Assembly: GCA_036825615.1 (NCBI GenBank)
Contig: DAISXY010000010.1
Location: 93,975 to 157,974 of the forward strand
DNA length: 64,000 nt
Reading direction: 5' to 3'
DNA from: JAICXG01 sp036825615
GTDB taxonomy: Bacteria > Verrucomicrobiota > Verrucomicrobiia > Chthoniobacterales > UBA10450
Positions 25,472 through 33,578 of this stretch are shown here, piece by piece; the stretch's first letter is position 1, and each line of letters starts with the position of its first letter. The notes under the pieces were generated by a model. The model saw only the letters and a list, made by a program, of their open reading frames with translations, did no database searches and had not been told where the DNA came from. A program made the position numbers and the translations under genes.

Positions 25472-26096
25472 AAACATCTCGCAACAAATTCTGCAGTTTT
25501 TTCCGGGCGTAGAAGAGCCGCGACATGACGGTGCCGATGGAGCAGCCTAACGAGTCCGCGATTTCGTGATACTGCATCCCTTCGATTTCCTTCATCAAAA
25601 TGACGGCGCGGTGTTCCGGCGAAAGCTGCGCGATCGCCGCTTCGATCCGGCCCCGAATCTCGCCCTGCTCCATCCGCTGGTGCGGCAATGGATCGGCGTG
25701 CGGAACCGTGCGTGAAGCCGGGTCGATTTCCTTGACCTGAAGTTCGTCATTGAACTCCGCGCCGCCGCCTTTGACCTGCTTTTTGCGGAGCCAGTCGATC
25801 GTCACGTTCATCACGATGCGGTAAATCCAGGTATAAAAGGAGGACTGCCCACGGAAACGCGGGAGCGACTTCCAGGCCTTGAGGAAACTATCCTGGGCCA
25901 GGTCCCAGGCGTCCTGCTCGTTATGCACCATGTTGTAGATCATGCCGTAGACTCGGGCGCGGTAGCGACTCACGAGTTCATCGAAGGCCCCGGGGTCGCG
26001 GCTCTGCGCCCGTTTGACGAGCTCAAGCTCCGCGACATCGGCCTGAGCCGCCGTCACTTCCGCGTCGTCTTTTAGACGGGTTTGCTCCCGATTCAT
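25458..26096 (-). CDS. RNA polymerase sigma factor, ECF subfamily
   Basis: The 212-residue protein has region 2 with QDAWDLAQDSFLKAWKSLPR and FYTWIYRIVMNVTIDWLRKK, and region 4 with LSPEHRAVILMKEIEGMQYHEIADSLGCSIGTVMSRLFYARKKLQ (cited in part). This is the RpoE-like ECF layout. Its promoters are unknown. Its start codon follows the upstream gene's stop directly (TGAATG) and its end overlaps the putative anti-sigma gene. The octamer encodes SLGC within the region 4 helix-turn-helix, with a TTA leucine codon. Confidence 0.93.
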   Translation of the reverse strand: MNREQTRLKDDAEVTAAQADVAELELVKRAQSRDPGAFDELVSRYRARVYGMIYNMVHNEQDAWDLAQDSFLKAWKSLPRFRGQSSFYTWIYRIVMNVTIDWLRKKQVKGGGAEFNDELQVKEIDPASRTVPHADPLPHQRMEQGEIRGRIEAAIAQLSPEHRAVILMKEIEGMQYHEIADSLGCSIGTVMSRLFYARKKLQNLLRDVYENV

Positions 26097-26759
26097 TCAA
26101 CTCCGAAAGCCTTCGGAGCCGTGGCGGCGAATCCATTCGCTGCGGAATTCGCCCATGAGCAAAATGATGCCATCGCGCACCTGGAAAATGCGCTGGCGCA
26201 GGGCGGAATACTGCAAGCGGGTGAGCGCTTTTTCGTTTCCCAATTGGGTCGTCGCTTCCATCGCGATTGTGATCGCCTTCAAGGAACGCTTCAGGTAAGC
26301 GATGGTCATGCCCAATTCCTCGGCTTCTTCGTCGCTCAGGGCGGCCGCGAGCTTGGCGGCAGCGAGGGCGGTGTGAGTCGCGAGCTTGACCGCGGCCGGG
26401 TTATTCTGCAACGCGGGGGTGGCGTCAAAAAGCTGGTCGATCCAGATGGTGAGGGCAAAGGCGGCGCGATAGAGCACATGTTGCTCGAAGCTTTCACCGT
26501 CAGGACCGAGGAAGTCGTCTTCCGCCGCGTCGGCCATGGCGTCGTCGAAAGATTGCACTTCGTCATCCTCCCATTGCCCGGCGCCATCCTCGCTGAGATG
26601 CGCCCAACCCATTTCGCGCGCCACAATCTCGTCGCGATTCGGATCGTCGATATATTTCTCGAGCAGCTCCATGTATTTCTCCGTCTTCCGATCCTGCTGC
26701 TGGAGAAAGCGTTCCCAGTCGTATTCGTCCCAAGCCCGCTCTGAATCGTGCTCGGCCAT
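26097..26759 (-). CDS. Conserved hypothetical acidic protein, first gene of the sigma operon
   Basis: The 220-residue protein is acidic and Trp-containing at the N-terminus (SERAWDEYDWERFLQQQDRK), then alpha-helical with Ala-rich segments (KLATHTALAAAKLAAALSDE). There is no signal peptide, so it is probably cytoplasmic. I do not recognise a family. The direct TGAATG junction with the sigma gene makes co-translation likely, so it may act in the same regulatory unit. Confidence 0.7.
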   Translation of the reverse strand: MAEHDSERAWDEYDWERFLQQQDRKTEKYMELLEKYIDDPNRDEIVAREMGWAHLSEDGAGQWEDDEVQSFDDAMADAAEDDFLGPDGESFEQHVLYRAAFALTIWIDQLFDATPALQNNPAAVKLATHTALAAAKLAAALSDEEAEELGMTIAYLKRSLKAITIAMEATTQLGNEKALTRLQYSALRQRIFQVRDGIILLMGEFRSEWIRRHGSEGFRS

Positions 26760-26890
26760 GTCGGTTATCTAGGCCAGCTTGCTGGAGCGCGCAAAAATTT
26801 TTGCTGCCACATCGCGGGTGCGGCGGAAGCGATTTTGCCTCCCGCTCCGACCACTCGTGCGCTCCGAAGTCAGGGCCGGCGCGGTCAACC

Positions 26891-27964
26891 CTAACGAACG
26901 CCAAGCTCGCGTTCTGCGCGCACGCTCTGGAGGCGCAATTGTCCGCACGCGGCGTTGATGTCGTGGCCCTTTTCGCGGCGGAGAGTCGCGACCGCCCCGT
27001 GCTCGCGCAGGATGTGGAGGAATTTTTCCTGCCGCTGACGCGAAGGACGGGTCCAGTCCAGCCCTTCGACCGTGTTATAGGGGATGAGGTTGATCTTGGC
27101 CGAAAGACGGCGCGCGTGTTTCGCGAGCAGATGCGCCTGCTCGTCGCTGTCGTTCACCCCGGCGATCAGGATGTATTCAAACATGAGCCGCTTTTTCTGC
27201 GCGACGTAGAAGTCGCAGGCTTCGAGCAAAGTCGCGAGGTTGTATTTGCGATTCACCGGCATGATCCGGCTCCGCACCTCGTCGGTCGCGCCGTGGAGGG
27301 AAATCGCGAGACGAAACTGCGTCGGCTCGAGCGCCAGTTGGCGGATTTGCGGCGCCAATCCACTCGTCGAGATGGTGATGTGGCGCGCGCCGATCTCGAG
27401 TCCCCAAGGTGCATTGATAATCCGGATCGCGCGCAAAAGATTCGTCAGGTTGGCGAGCGGTTCGCCCATCCCCATGAAGACAATGTTATCGATCTTTTCA
27501 CCGCTGTTTTCTTCGACGGCGAGGAGTTGATCGACAATTTCATCGGGCGTGAGATTGCGCGAGAAGCCTTCCAGGCCGCTCGCGCAGAATTTGCATCCAT
27601 AAGCGCAGCCAACCTGGGTGGAAACGCAGATCGTGCGGCGATCGGAGGTTTCGCCGTAGAGCGCAGGCGAAGCCGGGATGAGGACCGCTTCGATGAGGCT
27701 GCCGTCGCCGAGGCGGAGGAGAAATTTTCGCGTCGTGTCTTTCGAACCGAGAACGCGCACGACTTCGGGCCTAACGAGTGAAAACCTCTCCGCCAGCTCG
27801 CTACGGGTGGCGCTCGGAAGATCGGTCATTTCCTCAAAGGAGTTGGCGCGCTTCTTATAAAGCCAGTCGGTCACTTGCTTTCCCCGATAGGGCGGCGCGC
27901 CGCGAGAGGCGACATGCTCGTTCAGTTCATCGAGCGTGAGTGATTTGATGGAGGGTTTGGCCAC
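26891..27964 (-). CDS. rlmN: Dual-specificity 23S rRNA/tRNA adenosine C2 methyltransferase RlmN
   Basis: The 357-residue radical-SAM protein has the cluster motif CAYGCKFC (Cys120, Cys124 and Cys127), FMGMGEPL near residue 164 and a Cys in INAACGQL near residue 340 that, with a second Cys, serves methyl transfer in the family. It methylates C2 of A2503 in 23S rRNA and A37 in some tRNAs. The last codons GVR-stop lie in an octamer copy, which supplies the TAG. A second copy encodes LVRP. The gene is monocistronic in appearance. Confidence 0.96.
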   Translation of the reverse strand: MAKPSIKSLTLDELNEHVASRGAPPYRGKQVTDWLYKKRANSFEEMTDLPSATRSELAERFSLVRPEVVRVLGSKDTTRKFLLRLGDGSLIEAVLIPASPALYGETSDRRTICVSTQVGCAYGCKFCASGLEGFSRNLTPDEIVDQLLAVEENSGEKIDNIVFMGMGEPLANLTNLLRAIRIINAPWGLEIGARHITISTSGLAPQIRQLALEPTQFRLAISLHGATDEVRSRIMPVNRKYNLATLLEACDFYVAQKKRLMFEYILIAGVNDSDEQAHLLAKHARRLSAKINLIPYNTVEGLDWTRPSRQRQEKFLHILREHGAVATLRREKGHDINAACGQLRLQSVRAERELGVR

Positions 27965-27991
27965 GCAGGAATTTACCGGCGCGACTGAGCC

Positions 27992-28117
27992 TTGTCATCC
28001 CGAGTCGGCGGAGCGCGACGAGGGACCTCGCAATGCAATCTGTGGTTTCCGCTTCAGGGGACGCGCAAGTTGCATTGGCGGGGTCCCTCGCCCTCCTGCG
28101 GGGGCTCGGGATGACAA
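27992..28117. repeat. TCATCCCGAG-type inverted repeat, copy 3
   Basis: TTGTCATCCCGAG at the left is mirrored by CTCGGGATGACAA at the right. GAGGGACCTCGCAATGCAA inside is mirrored by TTGCATTGGCGGGGTCCCTC. It lies upstream of rlmN, between its start and the end of the FkbM gene. Confidence 0.85.
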
Positions 28118-28140
28118 TGCCGGCGCAGCGGGTAAGCGCC

Positions 28141-28911
28141 CTACGCTCGGCTTCGGCTTGCGACCAGGATGCCATCCGGCTGTTCCTTCGGATCAGGCAA
28201 ATCAACCTCGATCGTGTAGCCGTTCGCCTCCAGAATCTCGCGACAGAGCCGATGCAGCGGCAGCCCGTGCGCCCGGCCGTGGGTGCCAATGAGAAAAGTT
28301 GTGACCGCGCCAGACTTCAGGCTTTCCGCTCCACCCTTGAGCACTTCCACTTCGAGTCCCTGCACATCCATTTGCAGCAGATCGATCGAGCGACCGATCC
28401 GCCGCACAAACCCGTCGAGGGTCATGGTTGCAATCGTTAGTCTCTTCGATCTCCGCAGCCCGATTTTCTCGAGTAACGCTTTCCAGCGCGTGCTCAAGCT
28501 GCGCCGGCTCTCGATCACCTGCCCGATCCGGCTGCTGTAGCCGCGATCAACAAAACTTTCGCTGCCGGTGGAGGAGGTGAGCCCTTCGGAATGAATCGTA
28601 AACTCGTTAGGCGAGAGGCCGTTGAGGAGGAGGTTTTCGGCAAGAAAACGCCGGTGTCGGGCGAGCGGTTCGATCCCGTGAATCGTCAGGCCGGGGGCGA
28701 GCTTGCGCGCGAGGATGAGGTAATAGCCGATCGCCGCGCCGACATCAACAAAGCACCCATCGGGCGGGAGCCGGCGAATCAGCTCCAGAAAAATTTCCTC
28801 CTCTTCCGCTTCGTGGACGTTGCACTTGCGATAACGGGCGCGCTGCTCTTCCAGGAGCTGATCGGCATAAACCCGGACGCCGTTCGCAAAGGTGTGGATC
28901 GCGCGCTCCAT
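28141..28911 (-). CDS. FkbM-family SAM-dependent methyltransferase
   Basis: The 256-residue protein has the SAM-binding motif I FVDVGAAIGYYLILARKL (about residue 54), GIEPLARHRRFLAENL and the FkbM features DLLQMDVQGLEVEVLKGG near residue 177. FkbM enzymes O-methylate sugars or polyketides. No biosynthetic cluster is nearby, so a role in modifying surface glycans or secreted products is only a guess. The octamer encodes LSPNEF. TCATCCCGAG inverted repeats flank the gene on both sides (copies 3 and 4). Confidence 0.85.
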   Translation of the reverse strand: MERAIHTFANGVRVYADQLLEEQRARYRKCNVHEAEEEEIFLELIRRLPPDGCFVDVGAAIGYYLILARKLAPGLTIHGIEPLARHRRFLAENLLLNGLSPNEFTIHSEGLTSSTGSESFVDRGYSSRIGQVIESRRSLSTRWKALLEKIGLRRSKRLTIATMTLDGFVRRIGRSIDLLQMDVQGLEVEVLKGGAESLKSGAVTTFLIGTHGRAHGLPLHRLCREILEANGYTIEVDLPDPKEQPDGILVASRSRA

Positions 28912-28929
28912 CGCGGGCGAACGCTAGTC

Positions 28930-29054
28930 GTCATCCCGAGCGTAGTCGAGGGATCCCGAGGCGTTATGCAAATCGTTTGCCGCAGGCTTTGCTGGCAACA
29001 TTCACGGTTGTGCCGCGGGATCCCTCGACTGCGCTTCGCTTCGCTCGGGATGAC
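28930..29054. repeat. TCATCCCGAG-type inverted repeat, copy 4, overlapping a gene end
   Basis: GTCATCCCGAGCG at 28930 is mirrored by CGCTCGGGATGAC ending at 29054, with inner arms GAGGGATCCCGAGGCG and GCCGCGGGATCCCTC nearby. Its right arm lies inside the 3' end of the sorbosone dehydrogenase-like gene. Confidence 0.85.
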
Positions 29055-30321
29055 TGACGCGCCAGATGGTGCCATGCCCATCTTCGCTAAAGAGAAGACT
29101 GCCGTCCTTTGCCACCGTAATCCCGACCGGCCGCCCCCAGACGTCGCCGCCGGGCGTGACGAAGCCGGTCACGAAATCGTCGTATTCGCCGACCACCTTC
29201 CCGTTTCTAAACGGCACCTGCACCACCTTGTAACCGGTCCGCCGCGTTCGGTTCCACGAACCATGGAAGCAGGCAAAGATGTCGCCGCGATATTCCTCGG
29301 GAAACTGCCGCCCGTCGTAGAAACAGAGGTTGAGCGACGCAGAGTGCGCCTGCACGAGGACGTCGGGCACGATTGCCTTTTTCGCCAGTTCGGGATGTTT
29401 GCCCTTGTGCCGCGGATCCTGATGGTCGCCGAGGTAAAACCAGGGCCAGCCGTAGAAGCCGCCCGGCCGGACCGAGCTGATGTAATCCGGCACAAGATCG
29501 TCGCCGAGCCCGTCGCGCTCGTTCGTGCTCATCCAGAGTTCGTCAGTCCGGGGCCGGATCTTGATTCCAACGGCATTGCGAATGCCCCAGGCGAAAACCT
29601 TTTGACCGGTGCCGTCGGCGTTGAACTCGAAAACACGCGCCCGGTCATTTTCCTCCCGGATATCGGAATTGTTCGTCAGGGAACCGATCGAGACATACAT
29701 CTTTTTTCCATCACGAGAAAAAACCAGGTCGCGAGTCCAATGTCCGCCACCCCGAAGCAAACCGCCGGGCGAGAGATGTGCGCCGAGTTTTTCGGCGGGC
29801 GCGCGCGCCTTGCGATCGCCGTTGCGATAGGGAAAGCGGATCACGCCGTCGGTGTTGGCAACGTAGAGGTAGCGCGGGTCCGGACCGGGCGGATAAAAGG
29901 CGATGCCAAAGGGCTTCTTCAGCCCATCCTCCGTGAACAGGTCCGTTTGCTCCGATTTGCTATCCCCATCGCGGTCGCGCACGACCTTGATCTGGTTGGC
30001 CCGGCTCTCCACCACGAAAATGTCACCGTTTGGCGCCGCGAGGAGATAACGCGGGTCGCGAAAGCCGCTCGCGTATTCCTCGATTTTGAACCCGGGAGGA
30101 ACACGCAGTTGCGCGTCCTTCGGCCGCGGGACGATATCGGCGTCGTTATTGGCCGAGCGGGTCTGGTTAGGCGGAGGAAGATCCTGAATCGTAATTTTCC
30201 GCCGCACCCCCGGGGCATCCTCGGTCCAGTCTCCCATCGCGGCTTTGCCGGTCCGCAATGGTGGCTCGGCGCCCGAGAAGTGAGCTGCCGAAATGAAAAG
30301 GAGGAGGAAAGCGACGCGCAC
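29002..30321 (-). CDS. PQQ-type glucose/sorbosone dehydrogenase-like beta-propeller protein
   Basis: The protein is about 440 residues, with an export signal (VAFLLLFISAAHFSGAE) followed by a propeller with LPPGFKIEEYASGF-like start (as VPPGFKIEEYASG), PNGDIFVVESRANQI, RDLVFSRDGKKMYVSIGS, WGIRNAVGIKI and GGDVWGRPVGITVAKDGSLL. These match the soluble aldose/sorbosone dehydrogenase family, which oxidises sugars outside the cytoplasm using PQQ. I choose the GTG at 30321, five nt after the upstream stop; the start is uncertain. The last 17 residues (SHPERSEAQSRDPAAQP) are encoded by an arm of an inverted repeat, so the original C-terminus was probably at GTIWRV or close to it. Confidence 0.8.
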   Translation of the reverse strand: MRVAFLLLFISAAHFSGAEPPLRTGKAAMGDWTEDAPGVRRKITIQDLPPPNQTRSANNDADIVPRPKDAQLRVPPGFKIEEYASGFRDPRYLLAAPNGDIFVVESRANQIKVVRDRDGDSKSEQTDLFTEDGLKKPFGIAFYPPGPDPRYLYVANTDGVIRFPYRNGDRKARAPAEKLGAHLSPGGLLRGGGHWTRDLVFSRDGKKMYVSIGSLTNNSDIREENDRARVFEFNADGTGQKVFAWGIRNAVGIKIRPRTDELWMSTNERDGLGDDLVPDYISSVRPGGFYGWPWFYLGDHQDPRHKGKHPELAKKAIVPDVLVQAHSASLNLCFYDGRQFPEEYRGDIFACFHGSWNRTRRTGYKVVQVPFRNGKVVGEYDDFVTGFVTPGGDVWGRPVGITVAKDGSLLFSEDGHGTIWRVSHPERSEAQSRDPAAQP

Positions 30322-30325
30322 GTGC

Positions 30326-31186
30326 CTAACGAAGCACAGTCGCGCTCTTCTTCTTCGCGCTCGCCAGTTGCTCCTCGCCCTCTCGCTCGTTGATGACAAA
30401 GGTGTTGTTGTCGCCATAACGCGCCCACGGACCGTGCGGGACTTCGTCGAACTCGACAAATTTCCAGTCGGTCACATCCGTATCCTGCAATCCCAGATAA
30501 TCGCGCACCGCCGGGGAAACATCGAGCCCGGCGCCGTGGTTGAGATTTGGCTTTGGCCGTTCGTTGCCGAAGACGTATTGCCAGTGATCGGTGCGGAACG
30601 GGCCGGCATCCTCCCATTGCGCGTAGACGACACGGTTGCCTTTGCGGATCGCGACCCAACGATCCTTGCAGACCGAATATTCAGGCCCGCGATACGCCTC
30701 CTTGAACCAGGGAACAACGCGCGGCGCTTCCGGCCGGTGCCCTTCCTTCGCTTTGTCGTTGTAGGGCAGCGCGCAGTAGAACGGGTTCTGGCGCGGAGTG
30801 AAATCAACCGGAATGTAGTTCTGCCGATTCGCGCGCTTCGGGTCATCGTAGCCGCCGTAGTTCTTCGCCCAGGATTTGTCCCAGCTGCTTTTGTGGTTCG
30901 GCACGGGGTTGTTCGCGCTCGGCTTTTCGCCGATCCAGAACACCGTCGTCACAATGTCGCGCTTCCAGGGATAACGCTCTTCACCTTCCCGCTGTTTCGC
31001 TGAAACCGGCGGTGGGGTGTAGCCGATCGGATCTACCCGCAGGAGCACCTCCTCGTTCAGGCGATTGTGTTTTTTGCTCAGCTTGATTTTCGTCGGCGGC
31101 GTTTGGGCCGGGGCCGAAGGCGAAAAGAAAGCGGAGATCGAAGAAAGAACGACGGCGATGGTGTGGGTAAATGTTCCTGGTTTCAT
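30326..31186 (-). CDS. Secreted protein with weak resemblance to RlpA-like barrel
   Basis: From MKPGTFTHTIAVVLSSISAF the 286-residue protein carries a signal peptide cleaved near SAPAQ. It is rich in Trp, Pro and Asn. The segment WEDAGPFRTDHWQ followed by GAGLDVSPAVRDYLGLQ resembles the conserved GPF...DVSPA spacing of RlpA-type double-psi barrels, which is a weak similarity only. It precedes the sorbosone dehydrogenase-like gene by five nt, so the two are probably one transcript. The TAG stop is part of an octamer copy. A start seven codons upstream is possible. Confidence 0.5.
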   Translation of the reverse strand: MKPGTFTHTIAVVLSSISAFFSPSAPAQTPPTKIKLSKKHNRLNEEVLLRVDPIGYTPPPVSAKQREGEERYPWKRDIVTTVFWIGEKPSANNPVPNHKSSWDKSWAKNYGGYDDPKRANRQNYIPVDFTPRQNPFYCALPYNDKAKEGHRPEAPRVVPWFKEAYRGPEYSVCKDRWVAIRKGNRVVYAQWEDAGPFRTDHWQYVFGNERPKPNLNHGAGLDVSPAVRDYLGLQDTDVTDWKFVEFDEVPHGPWARYGDNNTFVINEREGEEQLASAKKKSATVLR

Positions 31187-31313
31187 CCTAAACAAATCCT
31201 CCGGCAAACCGGGCCAGAGTCAGGGCGCACCCAATTAGTTTCGGTCGGCAGACCGTTAATGCGCGTAAATGTGAGGCGGCGACGGTAACATGAGATCGGA
31301 CTCGATCAACCGT

Positions 31314-32684
31314 TTAGCCGATAAATTTCCCCGGGTTCAGAATGTCCTGTGGGTCGAGCGTCTGTTTAAGCCGGGCGTGCAATTGGCGCACGACCGCACT
31401 CGTCGCTTCCGGCCACCAGCGCTTTTTCGCCAGCCCAATCCCATGTTCCCCGGTAATAACGCCACCCCAGGCGAGCACCTGGGCGAAAAGTTCATCGAGC
31501 GCCTGCTCGACGCGGGCGCGAACCGCCTCATCTTCATAATGCGCGGCCATGATGTTGACGTGAATATTGCCGTCGCCTGCGTGCCCGAACGTCGCGACCG
31601 GAAAACCGTGCCGCGCCTGAAGTTGCCCGGCGAACTCGACCAGATCAACCAGCCGGCTGCGCGGAACGACGATGTCCTGATTGAGCTTCGTTAGGCCGGT
31701 GGCGCGGAGCGAATTGCTGAACTCGCGCCGCAAGGCCCAGAGCTTCTCCGAGCCTTCCTCGCTCGTGGCGATCATCAGGCTCTTCGGCTTGCGGCCGGTG
31801 ATCAACTTTTCGAGAGCAGCCATTTCTACCCGCACCGTCTCGGGCTGGCCATCGAGATCGACCAGCAGGTGGGCGTTTCCCTCCGGGATAATGCCCGCGC
31901 CGCGATCATGTCGAGCCGCTTCGAGGGTGAACTGGTCCGCAATCTCGAGCGAGGCGGGCAAAAAGCCGGCGGCGAAGATCGCCTGCACCGCAGCTGCCGC
32001 TTCGGCCATGGTACCGAATGAGGCCGAGAGCGTGGCGCGCGCCGGCGGGAGCGGCAAAAGACGGACGGTGATTTCCGTGACCACGCCTAACAATCCCTCG
32101 GAACCGACAAAGAGCCCGATCAGGTCGAACCCGGTTTTGTTCTTATGCACCCGACCGCCGGTGCGCAGGATCTCGCCATTCGCGAGCACAACCTCAAGCC
32201 CGACGACGTAATGACGCGTGACGCCGTATTTCAGGCAGCGCGGACCACCGGCATTGGTTGCGACGTTCCCGCCCATGCTGCAATCGTGCAGGCTCGCCGG
32301 ATCGGGCGGATAAAATAGTTTTTGCGCGCGGGCCGCGGCCCGGAGATCACCGGTGATTACGCCCGGTTCGACCACGGCAATAGCGTCGTCGAAACTGATT
32401 TCCTTGATCTGGTTCATGCGTGCAAGTGAGAGCGCGATACCGCCGCGCACGGGAACGCAACCGCCGACATATCCGAAGCCGGCGCCCCGCGCTGTCACCG
32501 GAATTCGATGCGCGGAAGCGAAGGCCAGGAGCTTGCTTACCTGCTCGGTCGTTTGCGCGAAAACGACAGCGTCCGGCTCGTGCGCGGCAAACCATTTGTC
32601 GCCGGCATGGGCGAGCCGCGTTGCGTCGTCGCTCGCGACAATTCCCTCACCGAGCCGAGCGCGCAGTTCCGCGGCGAGATTCAT
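31314..32684 (-). CDS. glcD: FAD-linked oxidase, GlcD-like
   Basis: The 456-residue protein has the FAD_binding_4 domain with TTEQVSKLLAFASAHRIPVT, RGAGFGYVGGCVPV and NVATNAGGPRCLKYGVTRHY. The C-terminal oxidase domain has ATFGHAGDGNIHVNIM and ITGEHGIGLAKKRW, then DPQDILNPGKF. This is the glycolate/D-lactate dehydrogenase GlcD group, which oxidises 2-hydroxyacids. Partners GlcE and GlcF are not in the window, so the substrate and electron acceptor are uncertain. Octamer-type motifs encode GLTKL and GLLGV. Confidence 0.9.
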   Translation of the reverse strand: MNLAAELRARLGEGIVASDDATRLAHAGDKWFAAHEPDAVVFAQTTEQVSKLLAFASAHRIPVTARGAGFGYVGGCVPVRGGIALSLARMNQIKEISFDDAIAVVEPGVITGDLRAAARAQKLFYPPDPASLHDCSMGGNVATNAGGPRCLKYGVTRHYVVGLEVVLANGEILRTGGRVHKNKTGFDLIGLFVGSEGLLGVVTEITVRLLPLPPARATLSASFGTMAEAAAAVQAIFAAGFLPASLEIADQFTLEAARHDRGAGIIPEGNAHLLVDLDGQPETVRVEMAALEKLITGRKPKSLMIATSEEGSEKLWALRREFSNSLRATGLTKLNQDIVVPRSRLVDLVEFAGQLQARHGFPVATFGHAGDGNIHVNIMAAHYEDEAVRARVEQALDELFAQVLAWGGVITGEHGIGLAKKRWWPEATSAVVRQLHARLKQTLDPQDILNPGKFIG

Positions 32685-32730
32685 TGGTTCACCATAGGTG
32701 CGGATGGGTCGAGTTCCACCGGTCGAAGAT

Positions 32731-32749
32731 CGGCGGTCACAGACCGCCG
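32731..32749. repeat. GGCGGTC-aca-GACCGCC hairpin
   Basis: A perfect 8-bp stem CGGCGGTC/GACCGCCG with a three-base loop lies in the gap between glcD and the response regulator. The flanking context (CGCTACAGG) resembles short dispersed repeats seen in related genomes from memory; only one copy is seen here. Confidence 0.5.
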
Positions 32750-32774
32750 CTACAGGAGGAGTGCCGCTGGGAGG

Positions 32775-33458
32775 TTAACTTTTGGCGGGCTCCCGAATGG
32801 TGTAGCCGACGTAGCGCTGGGTATGAATCAGCGGCGGATCAAAATCGGAATCAATTTTCTTCCGCAGCCGGGCGATGAAAATCTCCACCGTCCGCGTGTC
32901 GTATTCGTGTTCGCGCTGCCAGATGCGCTCGCAGAGTTCAGTGCGGGAAAAAACCCGTCCCGGTTCCTGCATCAACACCTGGAGGACATCGAACTCGCGC
33001 GGCGAGAGCGCGATCGTTTTTCCGGCGCGCGTAACGTGGCGGTGCAGCACGTCCATTTGCAGGTTGCCGACCTGGAGAAATTCCGCCGCGGTGGGAGCGG
33101 CGGCACGGCGACCGAGCGCCTCAATCCGCGCCATCAGCTCGTTCATTGCGAAAGGTTTTCCGAGATAATCGTCCGCTCCCGCCTTCAATCCCTTCACTCG
33201 GTCACTGACCGCATCGAGCGCGGTGAGAATAAGAATGCGCGCGGTCGAATGCGACTTGCGCAGATTTTGCAGAACGGAGTGTCCATCCATTCCAGGAAGA
33301 TTCAGGTCGAGCACGATGAGATCGGGCGGATCGCGCAAGGCAGCCTGCAAACCTTCGGCGCCATCGGTGCATGCGCTTGCATCGTGATTCGTAGCCTGCA
33401 ACTCACGGGCGATTTGCCGCGCGAGGCGCGCATCGTCTTCAATCACGAGAATTCGCAT
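32775..33458 (-). CDS. OmpR-family response regulator (orphan)
   Basis: The 227-residue protein starts MRILVIEDDARLARQIAREL. The receiver domain has Asp8 and Asp9, the phosphoacceptor Asp51 in LIVLDLNLPGMDG, Thr79 and Lys101 in LGKPF. The C-terminal winged-helix DNA-binding domain has LSPREFDVLQVLMQEPGRVF and TRTVEIFIARLRKKID. The frame opens far upstream, but the ATG at 33458 gives the domain start. No histidine kinase gene is adjacent: downstream lies glcD and upstream is the divergent hprK. Confidence 0.92.
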   Translation of the reverse strand: MRILVIEDDARLARQIARELQATNHDASACTDGAEGLQAALRDPPDLIVLDLNLPGMDGHSVLQNLRKSHSTARILILTALDAVSDRVKGLKAGADDYLGKPFAMNELMARIEALGRRAAAPTAAEFLQVGNLQMDVLHRHVTRAGKTIALSPREFDVLQVLMQEPGRVFSRTELCERIWQREHEYDTRTVEIFIARLRKKIDSDFDPPLIHTQRYVGYTIREPAKS

Positions 33459-33578
33459 CGGAGTCGGCGCTGGTTGCTGTAAGCTGGAAGTTAGAGGCAA
33501 TCCGGGCAAATTCTCAAACTTTCCCGGCCGGGGCGCGCGGTTGCGGTCGGGGCGGGTTCGGGATAAGAAGCTTGCGCC

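Noticed and set aside
28591..30393. A 600-codon open frame on the plus strand
   Set aside because: It runs antisense to the FkbM and sorbosone dehydrogenase-like genes, crosses an inverted repeat and has no recognisable domain. It is a by-product of GC-rich codon positions. The same applies to long antisense frames at 8112-9590, 14837-16252, 26801-27781 and 59756-61150.
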